From Nocardia bovistercoris (lineage in GTDB: Bacteria; Actinomycetota; Actinomycetes; Mycobacteriales; Mycobacteriaceae), in assembly GCF_015674855.1 (NCBI RefSeq), contig NZ_JADMLG010000006.1:248001-312000 (forward strand): DNA of 64,000 nucleotides. The letters are read 5' to 3'. The notes beneath the pieces were generated by a model that saw nothing but the letters and a program-made list of their open reading frames with translations, searched no databases and was not told the origin of the DNA. Shown here piece by piece: positions 17,447-26,573 of this stretch (position 1 is its first letter; each line of letters begins with the position of its first letter). The position numbers and the translations under genes are program-made.

Positions 17447-18226
17447 ATGATCGAGGAGCCGCGGTCCTGGCGTCTTGAACGAAACGGCAGCACCACCTAC
17501 GTGGGGGTGCGCGCGGAATTCGCGTGCATCGCGCAGGACGCCGCGGCGAATCCACGGCCGTACCGGCATCCCGCGTGGCAGCTTGTGCTCGGCTCGGACG
17601 CACCGGTGGCGGCGCGCGAGCCGCGCGGTACGGTCACCGCGCCCGGCGTGCTCGTGCCCGCGGGCCTGCCGCGCGAGATCCGCTATCCCGCCGGATATGT
17701 CTCACTGTGGATCGATCCGCACGTGTTCGCGGCGGCCGATCGGACCCGTATTCGCACACTCGACCGCGACCGGGTCCGCACCCTGCTGGCCGCCGTTGGC
17801 TCCGACCTCGACCCCGCACCGGTCCGCGCCGCACTGCACGCGACGCTGGGGGCGGACGCGGCGGTGGACCCGCGACTGCGGCGGGCGCTGCTGCTACTCG
17901 ACGAGCAACGGCCACTCGACGACCTGGCGACCGAGGTCGGGCTCTCGCCCCGGCGGCTGCGCCAACTCTGCGCGGGAACGCTCGGCGGTTCGCTGACCGC
18001 GGTGCGCCGCTGGCATCGCCTGCGCGAGGCGGTGCTGCGATTCCCGTTCCAGTCCACGGCGGAGATCGCCGCGCGCACCGGATTCGCCGACCAGTCCCAT
18101 CTGGTGCGAACGACGGTCGCGATGGGCGGCGTCACGCCGGGGCGGATCTTCGCGGGCGCACGGGTGACGCGGTCGCGCGACGGTGTCGTGGTATTCGGCG
18201 CGGTTCCGAATGCACCGCTCGCGTGA
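17447..18226 (+). CDS. AraC-family transcriptional regulator
   Basis: 259 residues from ATG 17447. The N-terminal half is a small cupin-like sensor (HPAWQLVLGSDAPV). The C-terminal HTH (about 160-245) has LDDLATEVGLSPRRLRQLC and STAEIAARTGFADQSHLVRTTVAMGGVTPGRI. Divergent from the DUF2867 gene 54 bases away, its probable target. Confidence 0.85.
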   Translation: MIEEPRSWRLERNGSTTYVGVRAEFACIAQDAAANPRPYRHPAWQLVLGSDAPVAAREPRGTVTAPGVLVPAGLPREIRYPAGYVSLWIDPHVFAAADRTRIRTLDRDRVRTLLAAVGSDLDPAPVRAALHATLGADAAVDPRLRRALLLLDEQRPLDDLATEVGLSPRRLRQLCAGTLGGSLTAVRRWHRLREAVLRFPFQSTAEIAARTGFADQSHLVRTTVAMGGVTPGRIFAGARVTRSRDGVVVFGAVPNAPLA

Positions 18227-18635
18227 TCGGCTGATGCCGGTGCGCGGTGGTTCGCACACGGTTCGCTCGCGCGGCGCGGCGCTCGAGTGGCGGGTGCGGT
18301 CGAGTTCGGGGCGGTGCTCGGTCTCAGGGGCGGTGATCGGACCTGTCCGCGCCCGGCGGCGACGTCTACCGCGATGTCGGCGTACACCGGCCGCGCTCAG
18401 TACCGGTGACGCTCACCGACGGGGACGACGAGCAACCGCGCCGCGCGGCCTGCCCCCGAAGGGTCACGAAAAGCGGCACGTCCGCGGGACGAGAAATGAG
18501 ATACGATTCGAAACATGAGTCCAGACACATGTCCATACAGGGCGAGTGTCGGTGTCATGGCGCCGGGTTCGGTGAATCGGAACGGCGAGGGACCGTGCGC
18601 CGGATAGCGGCGCCGCGAGCAGGAGGAACATCGCT
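18227..18635. other. Intergenic region upstream of alcohol dehydrogenase
   Basis: 409 bases without a supported gene. The half nearest the dehydrogenase turns AT-richer (GAGATACGATTCGAAACATG near 18495-18515), a likely promoter zone, and contains the dyad GACA-CA-TGTC near 18527-18536. Confidence 0.4.
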
Positions 18636-19718
18636 GTGCAGATCACCGCGGCCGTGTCACGCGGGGCCGAGACCCCCCTCACCGTCGAAACGCTGACCCT
18701 GCGCGCACCGCACGCCGACGAGGTGCTGGTGCGCGTGGTCGCCTCCGGAATCTGCCACACCGACGCGACCACGCGCGCCGCCTTCCCGCCCGGACTGCCG
18801 ATCGTCCTCGGCCACGAGGGCGCGGGCGTGGTCGAAGCGGTCGGCGAGCAGGTCACCGATGTCGCCGTCGGCGATCACGTGCTGCTGACCTACCAGAGCT
18901 GCGGCCTGTGCGCGGAATGTTCGAACGCGCTGCCCGGCTACTGCGCGGACTGGGCGATGCTCAACGCGGGCAAATTCGGCCCCGACTCCCCGCTGCGCGC
19001 CGACGCCGAACCGGTCACCGGCTCGTTCTTCGGCCAGTCGAGTTTCGCCTCCCACGTCCTCGCCACCCGCCGCAACCTCGTCGTGGTCGATCCCGAGGTC
19101 GACCTGGTCGAGGTCGCCGCCTTCGGATGCGCGGTGCAGACCGGCGCGGGCGCGGTCACCGAAGTCCTCGCCCCGGACGCCTCCTCGGTGCTCGCCGTCT
19201 TCGGCGTCGGCGGCGTCGGCATGTCGGCGGTCATGGCGGCGCGGGCCGTCGGCGTCGGCACCGTCGTCGCGGTCGACCTCTCCCCCGCCCGGCTCGAACT
19301 CGCCGCCACCCTCGGCGCCGACGTGGTGATCGAGGGCGCCGAGGACGTGGCCGCGCGCATCCGCGCCATCGGCAAGGGCGGCGCCACCCACGCCCTCGAC
19401 ACCACCGGAGCCGCGCCGGTGATCGCGACGGCCATCAACGCGCTCTCCGCGCGCGGCGTGCTCGCCCTGGTCGGACTCGGCGCATCGCCGCTGCCGATCG
19501 AGGTGTCCGCCCTCATCGGGCGCGGCAAGACGCTGCGCGGCAGCATCGAAGGCGATGTCGATCCGCACACCTTCCTGCCGCGGCTGGTCGACTGGTACCG
19601 GGAAGGCAAACTCCCCATGCGGCATCTGGTGCGCGCCTACCCCGTGGCGCGGATCAACGAGGCGATGGCCGACGCCGCGTCCGGCGCTGTGGTCAAGCCG
19701 GTCATCACCTTCCCATGA
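18636..19718 (+). CDS. Zinc-dependent aryl-alcohol-type dehydrogenase (MDR)
   Basis: 360 residues, medium-chain dehydrogenase. Catalytic zinc ligands C40, H60 and E61 (GICHTD, GHEGAG), structural zinc C89, C92, C95 and C103, and the NAD loop VFGVGGVGMSAVM. Closest in pattern to benzyl/aryl-alcohol dehydrogenases. Start GTG 18636 with AGGAGG. Its stop overlaps the next start (ATGA), so the XRE regulator is co-translated and may control it. Confidence 0.88.
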   Translation: MQITAAVSRGAETPLTVETLTLRAPHADEVLVRVVASGICHTDATTRAAFPPGLPIVLGHEGAGVVEAVGEQVTDVAVGDHVLLTYQSCGLCAECSNALPGYCADWAMLNAGKFGPDSPLRADAEPVTGSFFGQSSFASHVLATRRNLVVVDPEVDLVEVAAFGCAVQTGAGAVTEVLAPDASSVLAVFGVGGVGMSAVMAARAVGVGTVVAVDLSPARLELAATLGADVVIEGAEDVAARIRAIGKGGATHALDTTGAAPVIATAINALSARGVLALVGLGASPLPIEVSALIGRGKTLRGSIEGDVDPHTFLPRLVDWYREGKLPMRHLVRAYPVARINEAMADAASGAVVKPVITFP

Positions 19719-20011
19719 CCGCGCGGGCGCACGCGGTGCACGATCGCCCGCACGAGTTCGATGTTCCGGGTCTCGCGGTGGCGAAATCGCTGTATTCCGC
19801 CGAGCACCTGCGGTTCTGCGCCGTCCTGCGCAGACTGCGCGTCGAAAGCGGGCTGACCCAACTCGATCTGGCCGAACGACTGCGCAAACCGCAGTCGTTC
19901 GTCAGCAGGTACGAGACGGGCGAGCGTCGTCTCGACGTGGCCGAGGCGCGATCGGTCGCTGCGGCGCTCGGAGTGCGCCTACAGGATGTCGTGGCCGAAC
20001 TGAACTGGTGA
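19715..20011 (+). CDS. XRE-family helix-turn-helix protein
   Basis: 98 residues. HTH_3 domain at about 35-92: LRRLRVESGLTQLDLAERLR, QSFVSRYETGERRLDVAE and ALGVRLQDVVAEL. No sensor domain. ATG 19715 overlaps the dehydrogenase stop. Confidence 0.85.
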   Translation: MTARAHAVHDRPHEFDVPGLAVAKSLYSAEHLRFCAVLRRLRVESGLTQLDLAERLRKPQSFVSRYETGERRLDVAEARSVAAALGVRLQDVVAELNW

Positions 20012-20017
20012 GCCCGC

Positions 20018-20200
20018 CTGATCGCCCGAGGTGAGCCGTTGACCTCCCGCGGTAAGTGGTCGCCCGCCCGAGGTACGCGGCGATCGCCCGAGATGCGCGG
20101 CGATCGCCCGAGATGCGCGGCGATCGCCCGAGATGCGCGGCGATCGCCCGAGGTACACGGCTATCGCCCGAGATGCGCGGTTAATGCTCGAGGTACGCGA
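20018..20200. repeat. 20-bp tandem repeat array (core CGATCGCCCGAGATGCGCGG)
   Basis: Exact 20-bp register from 20061 to 20200. Units at 20081, 20101 and 20121 are identical; 20061, 20141 and 20161 differ by a few bases. The last unit (20181-20200) is a degenerate copy that holds the stop and final codons of the TetR gene, so the array probably grew by duplication of that 3' end. A further partial unit lies at about 20020-20038. No spacers, so not CRISPR. Confidence 0.85.
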
Positions 20201-20798
20201 CGATGGCGCCGATGAGCCCTTCGAGCGCGTCGTCGAGATCCCCATAGGTGCCGAGGGTGCGCTCGGAGGTGATGCCGCGCATGGCCGCCGGGATCAGCGC
20301 CGCGACCCGGCGCACCTTCGCCGGGTCCAACTCCAGATCGGCGAAGGCGCGTTCACACGCCTTGTCCCAGTTGGGTTTCCACGACGCCAGTTCGGCGGCG
20401 GTGAGCGGGTAGTCGCGTTCGAGTTCGGCGTGGTCGCGAGGCAGCGCGGCGCGCAGGGTCTCGATGGCCAGCGATTCCGGCCTGCGCAGTCCGACGGCCA
20501 TGGTGGTGATGAGCGCGGCCACCCGTTCGTGCAGCGACCCGTCGGGTTTGACGCCCGCGGGCAGGTCGCCGCGCTTGTCGGCGGTGTGGCGCAGCACCGC
20601 GGCCCACAGGCCGTCGATATCGCCGAACTGGTACTTCACCACGCCCCAGGTGGCGCCGATGTCGCGGGCGATCCGGTTGCCCGACACCGCGGCGGGATCG
20701 CCCGTCGCCAGCGAGGCGATGGCCGCCTCGAGCATGGCCTCCCGCGATTGCATTCCGCGCCTGTTCGCGCGTCTCCCGCTCACCGCCACATCCGTCAC
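20181..20798 (-). CDS. TetR-family regulator
   Basis: 205 residues. The HTH is at about 15-65 (MLEAAIASLATGD, GNRIARDIGATWGVVKYQFGDIDGLWAAVL), followed by a helical ligand domain. Start GTG 20798. Divergent from the Rieske oxygenase, with a 6-bp-arm dyad between them. Likely represses the 20957-23125 unit. Confidence 0.87.
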   Translation of the reverse strand: MTDVAVSGRRANRRGMQSREAMLEAAIASLATGDPAAVSGNRIARDIGATWGVVKYQFGDIDGLWAAVLRHTADKRGDLPAGVKPDGSLHERVAALITTMAVGLRRPESLAIETLRAALPRDHAELERDYPLTAAELASWKPNWDKACERAFADLELDPAKVRRVAALIPAAMRGITSERTLGTYGDLDDALEGLIGAIVAYLEH

Positions 20799-20820
20799 GA
20801 GGGCGATAGTACCGGCCCTG

Positions 20821-20837
20821 AACTGGGGAATCCAGTT
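20821..20837. promoter_or_regulatory. Inverted repeat AACTGG-N5-CCAGTT, candidate TetR operator
   Basis: Between the divergent TetR (start 20798) and Rieske oxygenase (start 20957). Its sequence differs from the TACTGTA-type sites on the right of the window, so a separate regulator is implied. Confidence 0.5.
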
Positions 20838-20956
20838 TCACCCAACCCTCTTGCATTCTTTCATAGACACTTCTACGATCGGATCGCCGCGCGTGCACCG
20901 GCGTCGATGGTCCACGCCGGGACGAGACGGCCCCTGGAAAGACCTGGAGGATCGAG

Positions 20957-21994
20957 ATGGCAAAGCCACCACTGTCCATGGAGCCGACGGGCTGGTTCCA
21001 AGTGGCCTGGTGCACCGAGATCGGCATCGGCGACGTCCACAAGATGAAGTACTTCGGCCGTGAGATGGTCGCCTGGCGATCGGCCTCCGGCGCGCTCTCG
21101 GTCTTCGACGCCTACTGCGAACATCTGGGCGCGCACCTCGGCTACGGCGGCCAGGTCTCCGGCGAGAACCTGGTGTGCCCGTTCCACGGCTGGGAATGGA
21201 ATCGCGAGGGGCGCAACGTGTGCATCCCCTACGAGAGCCACCCGAACAAGGGCAGGCGCATTCGCAGCTACCCGACCGTCGAACGCAACGAGGCGGTCTG
21301 GATCTGGTACGACCGCGACGGCCGCGACCCCTATTTCGACGTGCCCGACATGTTCGAGGCGTTCGACGACGGCAAGACCGCCGCCGACTACTACCCGCCG
21401 GTGCCCGCCGCCACCCTCTTCCGGCAGGGCCTGGAACTGCATCCGCAGTACATCATGGAGAACGGCGTCGACTTCGCGCATTTCAAGGTCGTGCACAAGA
21501 CCCCGTTCGTGCCGGAATTCACCCGCCACGATTTCGCGGGCCCGGTGTCCTACGTCGATTTCACCATCGCCTTCGACGAGAACGTCTCCGAATCCGAGGT
21601 CAACAGCGGCGTCCGGTCGGTGAACGCCGGACTCGGCTGCTCGATCACCCAGAGCTGGGGCATGGTCGACAACCGCACGATGCCCGCGGTGACACCGGTC
21701 GACGACCGCACCTGCGACGTGCGCTTCACCGTGTGGATCGGCCGCAAACCCGGCGACGACAGTCCCGAGATCGGCCGCTACGGCAAGACCATGGCCGGTT
21801 TCGTCATCGAACAGTTCGAAGCCGACGTGCACATCTGGGCGCATCAGCGCTACTCCGACCCGCCCGCCTTGTCGCGCAAGGAATTCCAGGGATTCCGGGC
21901 GCTGCGCGAGTGGGCGAGACAGTTCTATCCCGACGACGGCGCAGCGAGCGGCGACCCGGCCCAGCGTCGGGCCATCGACGCCACCACCGCCTGA
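20957..21994 (+). CDS. Rieske non-haem iron oxygenase, KshA-like
   Basis: 345 residues. Rieske [2Fe-2S] ligands C54, H56 (CEHLGAHLGYGG) and C74, H77 (CPFHGW). The mononuclear iron motif is D172-x2-H175-x4-H180 (VDFAHFKVVH). Architecture and motif spacing are those of the terminal oxygenase of 3-ketosteroid 9-alpha-hydroxylase (KshA) and relatives, but substrate cannot be told from sequence. The electron-transfer reductase (KshB type) is not nearby. ATG 20957 with CTGGAGG upstream. Paralogue at 42892-43902 has identical motif positions. Confidence 0.88.
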   Translation: MAKPPLSMEPTGWFQVAWCTEIGIGDVHKMKYFGREMVAWRSASGALSVFDAYCEHLGAHLGYGGQVSGENLVCPFHGWEWNREGRNVCIPYESHPNKGRRIRSYPTVERNEAVWIWYDRDGRDPYFDVPDMFEAFDDGKTAADYYPPVPAATLFRQGLELHPQYIMENGVDFAHFKVVHKTPFVPEFTRHDFAGPVSYVDFTIAFDENVSESEVNSGVRSVNAGLGCSITQSWGMVDNRTMPAVTPVDDRTCDVRFTVWIGRKPGDDSPEIGRYGKTMAGFVIEQFEADVHIWAHQRYSDPPALSRKEFQGFRALREWARQFYPDDGAASGDPAQRRAIDATTA

Positions 21995-22039
21995 ACCCGT
22001 TCCCTCCCCTACGATTCCGAGCCACAGAAAGGCCCAGCG

Positions 22040-23125
22040 ATGAGCGCCTCCGACAAGATCCGGGTATTCCAGGTCGCCACAGGCAATCTCGGCACCGAGA
22101 TGATCGGCCGCATCCGCAACCATCCCGACCTCGAACTGGTCGGGCTGCACTGCTACTCCCCCGACAAGATCGGACGCGACGCGGGCGAGATCGTCGGCAT
22201 CGAGCCGGTCGGCGTGACGGCCACCGGCACCGTCGAGGAGATCATCGCCGCCCGGCCCGACGTGCTCACCTTCCACGGCGTGTTCCCCGACGAAGACCTC
22301 TACGTGCGGGTCCTCGAGGCGGGCATCGACATCGTGACCACCGCGGACTGGATCACCGGCTACCACCGCGACGCCAACCACCCGCATCCCTCGGGCCGCA
22401 AGGTCAGCGAGGTCATCCAAGCCGCCTGCGAGCGTGGCGGTTCCACGTTCTACGGCACCGGGATGAATCCCGGCCTTTGCCAGATCCTCGGCATCGTGCA
22501 CACCGCCGACGTCGCCGATATCGAGAACATCACCGTCACCGAATCGGTGGACGTGTCATGTCACCATTCCGTCGACACCTGGAAGGCCGTCGGCTACGGC
22601 CGCCCGATCGACGATCCGAGCATCCCGGATTCGCTCTACAAGTACACCGCGGTGTTCGCCGACTCGGTGTACCTGATGGCCGACGCCTTCGGCCTCGAAC
22701 TCGACGAGGTGAAGTTCAGCTACGAACTCGGCGCGTGCACCAAGGACGTCGACCTCGGCTGGTATTTCATGCCGAAGGGCTCGCTCGGCGCGAACTACCT
22801 CAAGTACCAGGGCATGGTCGACGGCGTGCCGCGCGTGGAGACCCACCTCGAATGGCAGATGACACCGCACACCGATCCGGCGTGGGACATCCAGAGTTGC
22901 TACATCACCCAGGTCACCGGCGACCCGAACATCTACAGCAAGCACATGATCTTCCCGCGCAAGGGATTCGACCTGTCCAAGCCGGAGAACTTCGCCTCCA
23001 TCGGCATGACCGTCACGGGTCTGCCCGCACTCAATTCGATCAGGTCGGTGGTCGCGGCCCGGCCCGGCATCATCACCAGCGCCGACCTGCCGCTGCGTTC
23101 CTTCGCGGGACGCTTCGCGCTCTGA
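22040..23125 (+). CDS. DHDPR-fold NAD(P)-dependent oxidoreductase
   Basis: 361 residues. N-terminal Rossmann region VFQVATGNLGTEMIGRIRNHPDLELVG, then GTGMNPGLCQILG, as in the dihydrodipicolinate-reductase-like family that includes amine dehydrogenases such as 2,4-diaminopentanoate dehydrogenase. It follows the Rieske gene by 45 bases with AAAGG before ATG 22040, forming a two-gene unit. A role in processing the oxygenase product is inferred. Confidence 0.78.
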   Translation: MSASDKIRVFQVATGNLGTEMIGRIRNHPDLELVGLHCYSPDKIGRDAGEIVGIEPVGVTATGTVEEIIAARPDVLTFHGVFPDEDLYVRVLEAGIDIVTTADWITGYHRDANHPHPSGRKVSEVIQAACERGGSTFYGTGMNPGLCQILGIVHTADVADIENITVTESVDVSCHHSVDTWKAVGYGRPIDDPSIPDSLYKYTAVFADSVYLMADAFGLELDEVKFSYELGACTKDVDLGWYFMPKGSLGANYLKYQGMVDGVPRVETHLEWQMTPHTDPAWDIQSCYITQVTGDPNIYSKHMIFPRKGFDLSKPENFASIGMTVTGLPALNSIRSVVAARPGIITSADLPLRSFAGRFAL

Positions 23126-23147
23126 GAAGAGTTCCGCCGGAACGGAT

Positions 23148-23582
23148 TCAGCCGCTCATGCTCGGCAGCATGCCCGCCAGGCCCGCCGCTCCCGGAGCCA
23201 TCATGCCGTCCTGATTGTTCAGGTCGGCCGGATTGTCGAGGTTCTCGGGACTTTCCGGATTCAGCGGACTTTCGGGATTCATGGGGCTCTCCGGATTCGC
23301 CGGATTGTCCATGTTCAACGGGCTCTCGGGATTCGCCGGGTTGTCCGGATTCAGCGGACTCTCCGGATCGGCCGGATTCTCCGGGTTCAACGGGCTCTCG
23401 GGATCCATCGGGTTGCCCGGATCGAAGGGCATCGCGTACGAATCCGACGAGGCGGCGATCCCGGCGCCGAGGTCGGAGGCGGCGGTATCGGCGTAGGCGA
23501 CCGCCGAGGGCGCGACGAGCGCGGCGGCGGACGCGGCCGCCGCGATCAGGCGGCGGGTCGTGGACGAGACGACTGGCGACAC
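23148..23582 (-). CDS. Secreted Asn/Pro/Glu/Ser repeat protein
   Basis: 144 residues from GTG 23582 (AGGAGA 7 bases upstream). Signal peptide 1-31 ends SAVAYA. Residues about 53-122 are an imperfect repeat of NPESPLNP/DNPANPESP units; the tail is Gly/Met-rich. Such low-complexity extracellular segments may act as spacers or wall-associated fibres. No enzyme domain. Convergent with the DHDPR-like gene. The encoding DNA is itself repetitive and could vary by slippage. Confidence 0.75.
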   Translation of the reverse strand: MSPVVSSTTRRLIAAAASAAALVAPSAVAYADTAASDLGAGIAASSDSYAMPFDPGNPMDPESPLNPENPADPESPLNPDNPANPESPLNMDNPANPESPMNPESPLNPESPENLDNPADLNNQDGMMAPGAAGLAGMLPSMSG

Positions 23583-23876
23583 GATGTTTCTCCTGCAACG
23601 TAGGGCTACCGTCCACCGTGACCCGTCGGGGTAGGTCGGCCGCGTGCGACTCGGCGGGAACGTCCCGCCGTCGCCGCCCGCACCCGCCGACGAGCCCGGT
23701 GCCGGGTCGGGATCCCCTGGGACGGGCATCCCGACGACGCCGGGGTCAGGTACACCAACCGTTGGTAGCTGAAAGTTTACTACCGCCCGAGTGGCGCGTC
23801 ACGGGAAACCTTGCCGCCCGCGCCGGGCTCGACCCGATTCGAAACCCGCCGCCGTATGGGGAACAATCGGGTCACC

Positions 23877-24620
23877 ATGTCCGACGACGACACCCCCGCG
23901 ACCGGCCGATGGCAGCACGCCGCCCGGCTCGCGGCGTGCGTCGCCGTCCTGCTGGGGATGTTCTACCTGGTCGCCGTCGCGCGGGTGATCGACATCGAGA
24001 GCGTGCGGTCGATGGTGGCCGCGACGGGTCCGGCCGCCCCACTCGTCTACGTCGCGGTATCGGCCGCGCTCGGGGCCGCCCTGGTGCCCGGCCCGATCCT
24101 CGCCGCGGGCAGCGGGCTGATGTTCGGGCCACTGGTCGGCACATTCGTCACATTGGGCGCCACCGTCGGAACCGCGGTCGTCGCGGCCTTCCTCGGCGCT
24201 CGGGCGGGACGCGACAGCACCCGCGGGCTGCTCGGGACCGAGCGAACCCAACGCATCGACGCCGGGATCGAACGGTACGGCCTGTGGGCCGTGGTCGGCC
24301 AGCGGTTCGTTCCCGGAATACCCGACACGATGGCCTCGTACGTGTTCGGGGCCTGCGGGGTGCCGTTGTGGCAGATGGCGGTCGGCTCCTTCATCGGGTC
24401 CGCGCCGCGCGCCTTCGTCTACACCGCACTCGGCGCGTCCATCGGCGAGATGTCCGCACCGCTGGCATACACGGCGATCACCGTCTGGTGCGTCACCGCC
24501 GTCGCGGGCGCTTTCGCCGCACACCGCGGCTACCGGGGCCTGCGACGCGAAACGCGAGACACGGATTCCACGCGGCCGACCTCGCCCACCGACGACCCCT
24601 CCGCACCGTCGACGGCCTGA
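23877..24620 (+). CDS. TVP38/TMEM64 (DedA-like) membrane protein
   Basis: 247 residues. Core of the VTT domain: GAALVPGPILAAGSGLMFGPLVGTF, then a hydrophilic loop and GQRFVPGIPDTMASYVFGACGVPLWQMAVGSFIGSAPRAFVY. Hydrophobic segments at about 18-38, 58-80, 84-106, 165-185 and 195-215. The family is implicated in lipid scrambling or envelope homeostasis. I chose ATG 23877; ATG 23856 is an alternative in frame, and neither has a strong ribosome site. Confidence 0.82.
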   Translation: MSDDDTPATGRWQHAARLAACVAVLLGMFYLVAVARVIDIESVRSMVAATGPAAPLVYVAVSAALGAALVPGPILAAGSGLMFGPLVGTFVTLGATVGTAVVAAFLGARAGRDSTRGLLGTERTQRIDAGIERYGLWAVVGQRFVPGIPDTMASYVFGACGVPLWQMAVGSFIGSAPRAFVYTALGASIGEMSAPLAYTAITVWCVTAVAGAFAAHRGYRGLRRETRDTDSTRPTSPTDDPSAPSTA

Positions 24621-24779
24621 GCAAGGCTCGCCGCCGGGTCCGGGTCGACGGCGGCGGCACCCGAGCGCGGGTACGGGAACGGGGCTCATCGGCCCTCCGT
24701 GCCGTTCGGCGGCGGAGCCGGGAACGCGGCGGCTGATTCCGGCCGGCGGCCTCCGGTCACCGAGACCAGTCTCTACGGC

Positions 24780-25677
24780 ATGAGCACACGTGAGGACCTG
24801 ACCTTCGTCTCCGGTGGCGAGCGGTGCGCCGCCTGGTGGTACCCCGCCGAGGGCGCGGGCGCGCCCGCACCCGTTGTCGTGCCGGCGCACGGCCTGTCCG
24901 GCACGCGCCGCGACCGGCTCGGTGCGTTCGCCGAACGGTTCGCCGCCGCCGGATTCGCCGCATTCGTCTTCGACCACCGCGGATTCGGCGACAGCGAGGG
25001 TGAGCCGGATCTGTTCCGGCCCGCGCGCCAACTAGAGGACTGGCGGGCGGCCATCGCGTTCGTCCGCGCGCGTCCCGACGTCGACGCGGGCCGGGTCGTC
25101 ACGTTCGGTTCCTCGATGGGCGGGGGCAACGCGTTGGCGGCCGGGCGCCGAGGACACGCGGGTCGCCGCCGTGATCAGTCAGGTGCCATTCCTCGACATC
25201 GTCACCCAAGCGCGTCGCGGCTCGCCGATCGTCACGCTGCGGATGCTGTACGCGGCCGTGCGCGGCGGCCATCTGCCCGCCGTGGGGCAACCGCACGAGG
25301 CGGCCTTCATCAACGCGCCACACAGCGAACGGGGGTGGCGGCACGTGGTCGCGATCGGCGAGGACTCACGATGGCGGGATCGGGTCAGCGCGCGGTGGCT
25401 GCTCGGACGCCCTTTCCGACCGGTACGCGCCGCGAGGACCCTGCACTGTCCATGGCTGGTGTGCGTCGGCGGCGCGGACCGGGTCGCCGCGCCGGGACCC
25501 GCGATCCGGGCCGCGCGCCGCGCACCGCACGGTGAACTGCGCGTGTATCCCGGGGTGGACCACTTCCACATCTACGACGGCCCCGAACACGAAGCGGTGA
25601 TCACCGACGAGATCGAATTCCTCCGTCGGCACGTGGGTGACCCCGCGACGCGGGAATCGCGCGCGGCGGCGCGATGA
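24780..25677 (+). pseudogene. Alpha/beta hydrolase with a +1 frameshift
   Basis: The N-terminal half (from ATG 24780) shows a hydrolase: VVVPAHGLSGTRRDRLG, FDHRGFGDSEG and nucleophile elbow GSSMGG near 25110-25127. After 25143 this frame turns to arginine-rich nonsense, while the next frame continues the fold to 25677: EDTRVAAVISQVPFLD, then CVGGADRVAAP and GVDHFHIYDG with the catalytic Asp and His. Removing one G from GGG at 25143-25145 joins the two halves without loss. It is either a recent inactivating mutation or a sequencing error. Convergent with DUF3626. Confidence 0.8.
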
Positions 25678-25688
25678 GTGCCGAACCT

Positions 25689-26573
25689 TCACTCCGCCGC
25701 GCGCGCGGTGCCCGCGCCCGCGGGTGCGCCGAAGCGGGCGAGGATGTGCCACACCTTCTTCAGGTCCTGCGGGTCGTGGTCGCCTGCGCGGGCGGCGGTG
25801 CCGATGACGGCGGCGTCGAGAACGGTGGGGTCGAGGCGGTTCGTCCGAGCGATGCGGGCGCCGAGGTCGGTGTATTCGCGGCCGCGGTAGGCGGCGTAGC
25901 GGTGCAGTGTCGACGCGTTCAGCCGGTAGCCGGGGTGCCATTCGAGGGGGCATGGCAGCGTGCGGGCGGCGGCCTCTATCTCGGTGTCGCGGTAGCAGGG
26001 GTCGAGGACGATGGCCTCGGCGTCGCGGGCGAGAGCGACGCCGCCGTGGACGTGAGCCTCGATGTAGTCGTCGAGGGCGTCGCGGTGGTCGGCTTCGGCG
26101 AGTCCGAGTAGTGACATTCCCGTGTGGACGCCGAAATCGCTCGGCTCACTCCAACTGTCGGGGTAGCAGAAGGTGGTGCGGCGTAAGGCTTCCGAGCCGA
26201 GCCGCAGATGCGCGGACCCGAATCGCGGTGCCGCGCCGACGTTCTGGTCGCGGAAGTTCAACGCGCCGTACACCGGTCGCTCGGCGGGGTCGGCGTCGTC
26301 GTAGGCGCCCGCGAATATGCGGCTCTCCCAACGCCATCGGTCACCGCCGAGGTGCGCGGTGAGCCCGCCGTTGCCCACACCGGTGACGAACTGAGAATGG
26401 TAGGCGCCGTCGCGGGCCAGCGCGTGCAGAACGGTGACGCCGCCGACGAGTCGGTCGGGATGGAAGTTCAAGGTGATGCGCAGATCCGGCGAGAGGGCAG
26501 GTCCGGACGAGTGCCGCGCGACATGGGAGAGCGCCGACCGCACCCGGACCGATGCCGCACCCTCGATCGCCAT
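25689..26573 (-). CDS. DUF3626 family protein
   Basis: 294 residues from ATG 26573 (MAIEGAASVRVRSALSHV). Contains ITLNFHPDRLVGGVTVLHAL, DGAYHSQFVTGVGNGGLTAHLGG, ERPVYGALNF and FCYPDSWSEP, the conserved blocks of DUF3626. Function unknown. The frame stays open upstream to about 26882 through a microsatellite that would encode polyproline, so a longer N-terminus is formally possible but lacks a good start. Confidence 0.85.
   Translation of the reverse strand: MAIEGAASVRVRSALSHVARHSSGPALSPDLRITLNFHPDRLVGGVTVLHALARDGAYHSQFVTGVGNGGLTAHLGGDRWRWESRIFAGAYDDADPAERPVYGALNFRDQNVGAAPRFGSAHLRLGSEALRRTTFCYPDSWSEPSDFGVHTGMSLLGLAEADHRDALDDYIEAHVHGGVALARDAEAIVLDPCYRDTEIEAAARTLPCPLEWHPGYRLNASTLHRYAAYRGREYTDLGARIARTNRLDPTVLDAAVIGTAARAGDHDPQDLKKVWHILARFGAPAGAGTARAAE

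Noticed and set aside
20957..21994. Naming this gene kshA
   Set aside because: Motifs fit the KshA class but no other steroid-ring gene (kstD, hsaABCD, kshB) is near, and the neighbours differ; only a family call is justified.
23215..23496. Plus-strand GLSGF repeat protein
   Set aside because: Mirror of the repeats in the secreted protein gene on the other strand; no ribosome site or signal peptide. Noted only as a curiosity.
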